Source: an uncultured Spirochaetota bacterium (lineage in GTDB: Bacteria; Spirochaetota; Spirochaetia; Treponematales; UBA12059). Taken from it: a stretch of 35,204 bases of DNA. The notes under the pieces were generated by a model, which was not told the origin of the DNA, searched no databases, and worked only from the letters and a program-made list of their open reading frames with translations. The translations under genes were made by a program, and so were the position numbers. Positions 32,506-35,204 of the stretch are shown one piece after another (the stretch's first letter is position 1; each line of letters starts with the position of its first letter). The stretch covers positions 1-35,204 of the forward strand of contig CALMRC010000191.1 of assembly GCA_937873275.1 (NCBI GenBank). The letters run 5' to 3'.

Positions 32506-33294
32506 GTGAATCCCTTCGTCCTTTCCGCCCTCGCCGCCGTGGCGGTCAACGGAATCTTCTTCGCCGTCGCCGCGATCCGCAGGACCGACGTGGTGACGGA
32601 CCTTTCCTATAGCCTCTCCTTCGCCCTGGTATCGATCGTCCTGATCGCCCGGAACTTCGGGGCTCCCTCGGCCGCCCTGGCGCCCGCCGCGCTCACCCTG
32701 CTCTGGGCGGCCCGGCTGGGGAGCTATCTCTTCGGCCGGATCATCAAGATCAAGGTGGACCACCGCTTCGACGGCATGCGCGAGGTCCCCCTCTCGTTCG
32801 CGAAATTCTGGATCCTGCAGGCGATCGCGGTGTTCGTGATCCTCCTTCCCGTCGTCGCCTCCATCGCGTCGCCCGTCTCGCCCCGGACCTTCGGTCCCTT
32901 CGAGGTCGCGGGACTGGTGCTGTGGCTCGCGGGCTTCGTGATCGAGGTGGAGGCGGACACGCAGAAATCCGCGTTCAAGAAGTCCGGCAAGCCGGGCGTG
33001 ATCACGACGGGGCTCTGGGCCTGGTCCCGGCATCCCAACTACTTCGGGGAAGCCCTGCTCTGGTGGGCCCTTTTCCTATACTCCATCCCCGCCCTCGAAG
33101 GCCTCCTGTGGGTTTCCGTCCTGGGCCCGGTCTTCATCACGATCCTTCTGCTCTTCGTGAGCGGGATACCTCTTCTGGAAAAGAGCGCGGACGCCAAGTA
33201 CGGCTCGGATCCCGCCTACCGGGAGTACAAGCGCAGGACCAGCATCTTCATTCCCTTTCCCCCAAAACCCGCGGCGAAAGAGGCCTCGAAATGA
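32506..33294 (+). CDS. DUF1295 / steroid-5-alpha-reductase-like membrane protein
   Basis: 262-residue integral membrane protein. The conserved family signature is in the C-terminal half: [33 protein letters not shown] and [28 protein letters not shown]. This is the DUF1295 group, related in fold to isoprenylcysteine methyltransferases and 5-alpha reductases. The substrate is probably lipid-like. I chose GTG 32506, with AAAGGAGG 5-6 nt upstream, over the ATG at 32428, which lacks a site and adds a non-conserved tail. It overlaps the lipocalin gene as ATGA. The upstream region to the TetR operator (32383-32505) could let the same repressor influence it. Confidence 0.85.
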   Translation: MNPFVLSALAAVAVNGIFFAVAAIRRTDVVTDLSYSLSFALVSIVLIARNFGAPSAALAPAALTLLWAARLGSYLFGRIIKIKVDHRFDGMREVPLSFAKFWILQAIAVFVILLPVVASIASPVSPRTFGPFEVAGLVLWLAGFVIEVEADTQKSAFKKSGKPGVITTGLWAWSRHPNYFGEALLWWALFLYSIPALEGLLWVSVLGPVFITILLLFVSGIPLLEKSADAKYGSDPAYREYKRRTSIFIPFPPKPAAKEASK

Positions 33295-33845
33295 CCGGAT
33301 CCCGCATCCCGGCGCTCCGCACCGCGACCCTCGCGGCGGCCGCCCTCGTCCTCCTCGCGGCCTGCGCGAAGGCCCCGTCCACGATGGACATCCCCGCCGT
33401 TCGGGAGATCGACTTCACCCTCTTCGAAGGCCCTTGGTACGAAATCGCCCGGATCCCCATCCCGATCGCCCGGGACTGGGTGGGCACCACGGACACCTAC
33501 ATCCCGAACGACGACGGGACTTGGCGGGTCCTCTACGAGGGCTACAAGGGCGGGTTCGAGGGCAAGAAGGGAGTGATGAAACAGGACCTGAAGCGGGTGG
33601 ATCCCGATATCGCGGGCGAGATGTCCGCCCGGCCCTTCCCCTTCACCTGGCTGCCCTATCGCCTCATCTACTGGAACGCGGAGGATCGGACCATGCTGGT
33701 GACCAGCGGGACGACGGACTACCTGTGGCTCATGGCCAAGGACCCCGTCCCTCCCCCGGAAGTCTACGAGACCCTGGTGGAAGAATCTCGGAGGCTGGGC
33801 TTCGACGTCTCCCGGCTGGAGCGGGTGCCCCAGAGGCGGCCATGA
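33291..33845 (+). CDS. blc: Blc-like outer-membrane lipocalin (lipoprotein)
   Basis: 184-residue lipoprotein. The lipobox LLAAC places the lipidated Cys at 25. The lipocalin signature [10 protein letters not shown] follows at about 48-57, then strands ending in [10 protein letters not shown] and the C-terminal [12 protein letters not shown], both closely matching bacterial lipocalin Blc. It would bind lipids or fatty acids at the membrane surface. It is translationally coupled to the DUF1295 gene upstream and to the M20 amidohydrolase downstream (ATGA at 33842-33845). The pairing with DUF1295 suggests a lipid-related function. Confidence 0.88.
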   Translation: MTGSRIPALRTATLAAAALVLLAACAKAPSTMDIPAVREIDFTLFEGPWYEIARIPIPIARDWVGTTDTYIPNDDGTWRVLYEGYKGGFEGKKGVMKQDLKRVDPDIAGEMSARPFPFTWLPYRLIYWNAEDRTMLVTSGTTDYLWLMAKDPVPPPEVYETLVEESRRLGFDVSRLERVPQRRP

Positions 33846-35204
33846 CGGAACGGATTCGGGACTACGTCGAGGGCCGCACTTCGGAATACGACGGCCTGGC
33901 CCGGGACATCTGGGAGCACCCGGAGCGCTCGGGGGAGGAGGAGCGGTCGGCGGCCCTGCACCGGGAGCGCCTGGCCGCCTCGGGATTCCGGGTCACGGAC
34001 TTCCCCGAGATGCCCCACGCCTTCGCCGCCGAACGGGGATCCGGGAAGCCCGTGATCGCCCTCATGGGGGAGTACGACGCCCTTCCGGGCCTGTCCCAGG
34101 CCTGCTCCACCCGCCGGGAACCCCGGGAGCCCGGAGGACCGGGACACGGCTGCGGGCACAACCTCCTGGGTGTCGGGTCCCTGGCCGCCGCGGAAGCCCT
34201 GGCGGACGCCCTCGAGGCCGCGGGCCTTCCGGGCACGGTGCGGTACTACGGCTGCCCCGCCGAGGAGGCCCTGGGACGTATCCCCCAGGTCAAGGCGGGG
34301 CGCTTCGACGACGCGGACGCGGCCCTGACCTGGCACCCCGCGGACGTGAACACCCCCCATCGCTATACCACCAGCGCCAACGTCGCGCTGATCGTACGCT
34401 TTTCCGGACGGGCCAGCCACGCGGCCATGGCCCCCCACGCGGGACGGTCCGCCCTGGACGGGGCCCAGATCTTCAACCTCGGCCTGGAGTTCCTCCGGGA
34501 GCACCTGGAGCGGGGAGTCCTGATCCACTACGTGATCTCCGACGGGGGTGCCCGGCCGAACATCGTGCCCGAGAGCGCCGCCGTCACCCTCTACGTCCGG
34601 GCCCCCACGGCCCAGGGCCTGCGCCTAGCGACCGCCCGGGTGCTCAAGGCGGCCAAGGGGGCGGCGATGATGACGGAAACCAAAGTGTCCTGGGAAGTGA
34701 CCCACGGGAAGTGCGACTACATACCCAACGACGCCATCCACGGGGCGATGCTCGAGGCGATGAATCGTATCCCCGTGCCCGCGCTCTCCCCGGAGGAGAT
34801 GTCTTTCGCCCGGGACCTGGCGGCCACGGTCCCGAAACGGGACCGGGAGTCGACTCTCACGATGATCGGGGCTCCCCTCTCCCTGCTCAAGCGCCCGACC
34901 CACGACCTGGTCGGGGACTTCGGCTCGGGATACCGCATCGGGGGATCCCTGGACACCGGGGACGTGTCCTACGTGACCCCGACGGGGCAGATGAACGCCG
35001 CGACCTGGCCCCTGGGCGTCGGGGCCCATACCTGGCAGTCCTGCTCGGCCTCGGGATCCCGGGGGGCCTTCAAGCGGATGCGCTGGGCGGCGGCGGTCCT
35101 GGCCGCGACGGGCTTCGCCCTGGCCTCGGATCCGGTACTCCTGGCCGCCGCGAAGGCGGCGCACCGCCGGAAGACCCGGCCCTACCGGTCCACCATGGAC
35201 CTGT
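33842..35204 (+). CDS. M20-family amidohydrolase (AbgB/aminobenzoyl-glutamate hydrolase-like), 3'-truncated
   Basis: Open reading frame of 454 codons running off the window without a stop. Family motifs are LMGEYDALPGLSQ, GHGCGHNLLG (metal-binding Cys/His), YGCPAEEALG (catalytic Glu pair), LTWHPADVN and FSGRASHAAMAPHAG (dimerisation loop), then GDFGSGYRIGGSLDTGDVSYVTP and GVGAHTWQ. The E. coli AbgB subunit is about 480 residues, so little is missing. It hydrolyses an amide such as p-aminobenzoyl-glutamate or another N-acyl amino acid. ATG 33842 overlaps the lipocalin stop. The ribosome binding site is weak, so it probably depends on coupling. Confidence 0.88.
   Translation, partial: MTERIRDYVEGRTSEYDGLARDIWEHPERSGEEERSAALHRERLAASGFRVTDFPEMPHAFAAERGSGKPVIALMGEYDALPGLSQACSTRREPREPGGPGHGCGHNLLGVGSLAAAEALADALEAAGLPGTVRYYGCPAEEALGRIPQVKAGRFDDADAALTWHPADVNTPHRYTTSANVALIVRFSGRASHAAMAPHAGRSALDGAQIFNLGLEFLREHLERGVLIHYVISDGGARPNIVPESAAVTLYVRAPTAQGLRLATARVLKAAKGAAMMTETKVSWEVTHGKCDYIPNDAIHGAMLEAMNRIPVPALSPEEMSFARDLAATVPKRDRESTLTMIGAPLSLLKRPTHDLVGDFGSGYRIGGSLDTGDVSYVTPTGQMNAATWPLGVGAHTWQSCSASGSRGAFKRMRWAAAVLAATGFALASDPVLLAAAKAAHRRKTRPYRSTMDL

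Overview
The window is high-GC bacterial DNA with densely packed genes. Codons strongly favour G or C at the third position, and most neighbouring genes overlap by ATGA or GTGA. A spirochaete or similar free-living anaerobe is my best guess. It rests on the 7TM chemoreceptor with an N-terminal sensory domain and on the exported transglutaminase/TPR protein, and it is only a guess. No rRNA, tRNA, CRISPR array, transposase or phage gene was seen.

The first 24 kb is a purine (urate/xanthine) catabolic region. It holds the 3' part of adenine deaminase (1-1327), a convergent chemoreceptor gene (1324-3552), and one long plus-strand array from 3812 to a strong intrinsic terminator at 24104-24139. 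The array order is xdhA-xdhB-hyuA-ygfK-ssnA, ygeY and a threonine-synthase-like PLP enzyme, a second PLP enzyme with 8-oxoguanine deaminase, ygfM and xdhD, and finally ygeW. It corresponds to the E. coli yge/ygf cluster and to the gut-bacterial urate-degradation clusters. Two differences stand out. The usual diaminopropionate ammonia-lyase YgeX is absent, and two unrelated-looking fold-type-II PLP enzymes sit in its place. A deaminase that would make urate directly from 8-oxoguanine is built into the array. My proposed flow is: adenine, hypoxanthine, xanthine and 8-oxoguanine to urate; ring opening by the xdhD/ygfM/ygfK redox proteins and the SsnA/HyuA amidohydrolases; YgeY hydrolysis; carbamoyl transfer by YgeW; PLP-dependent deamination. 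The order of steps is inference.

The array falls into four blocks. Within three of the four boundaries' flanking blocks the genes overlap or nearly abut. At each of the three block boundaries (ssnA/ygeY, PLP1/PLP2, xdhD/ygeW) sits a 130-215 bp spacer that folds back on itself through arms made of 7- or 9-nt tandem units of different sequence. These spacers, together with a perfect 13-bp hairpin embedded in frame in ygfM, are the most unusual DNA structures here.

From 24352 on the content is different. There is an exported transglutaminase/TPR protein with a YWTD-type propeller lipoprotein; a degenerate alpha/beta hydrolase on the minus strand; a Na/Pi cotransporter with its own promoter; a small methyltransferase; a TetR regulator with a membrane protein on the minus strand, controlled from a perfect palindrome over its -10 box; and a divergent operon of a DUF1295 membrane protein, a Blc-like lipocalin and an M20 amidohydrolase that runs off the end of the window.
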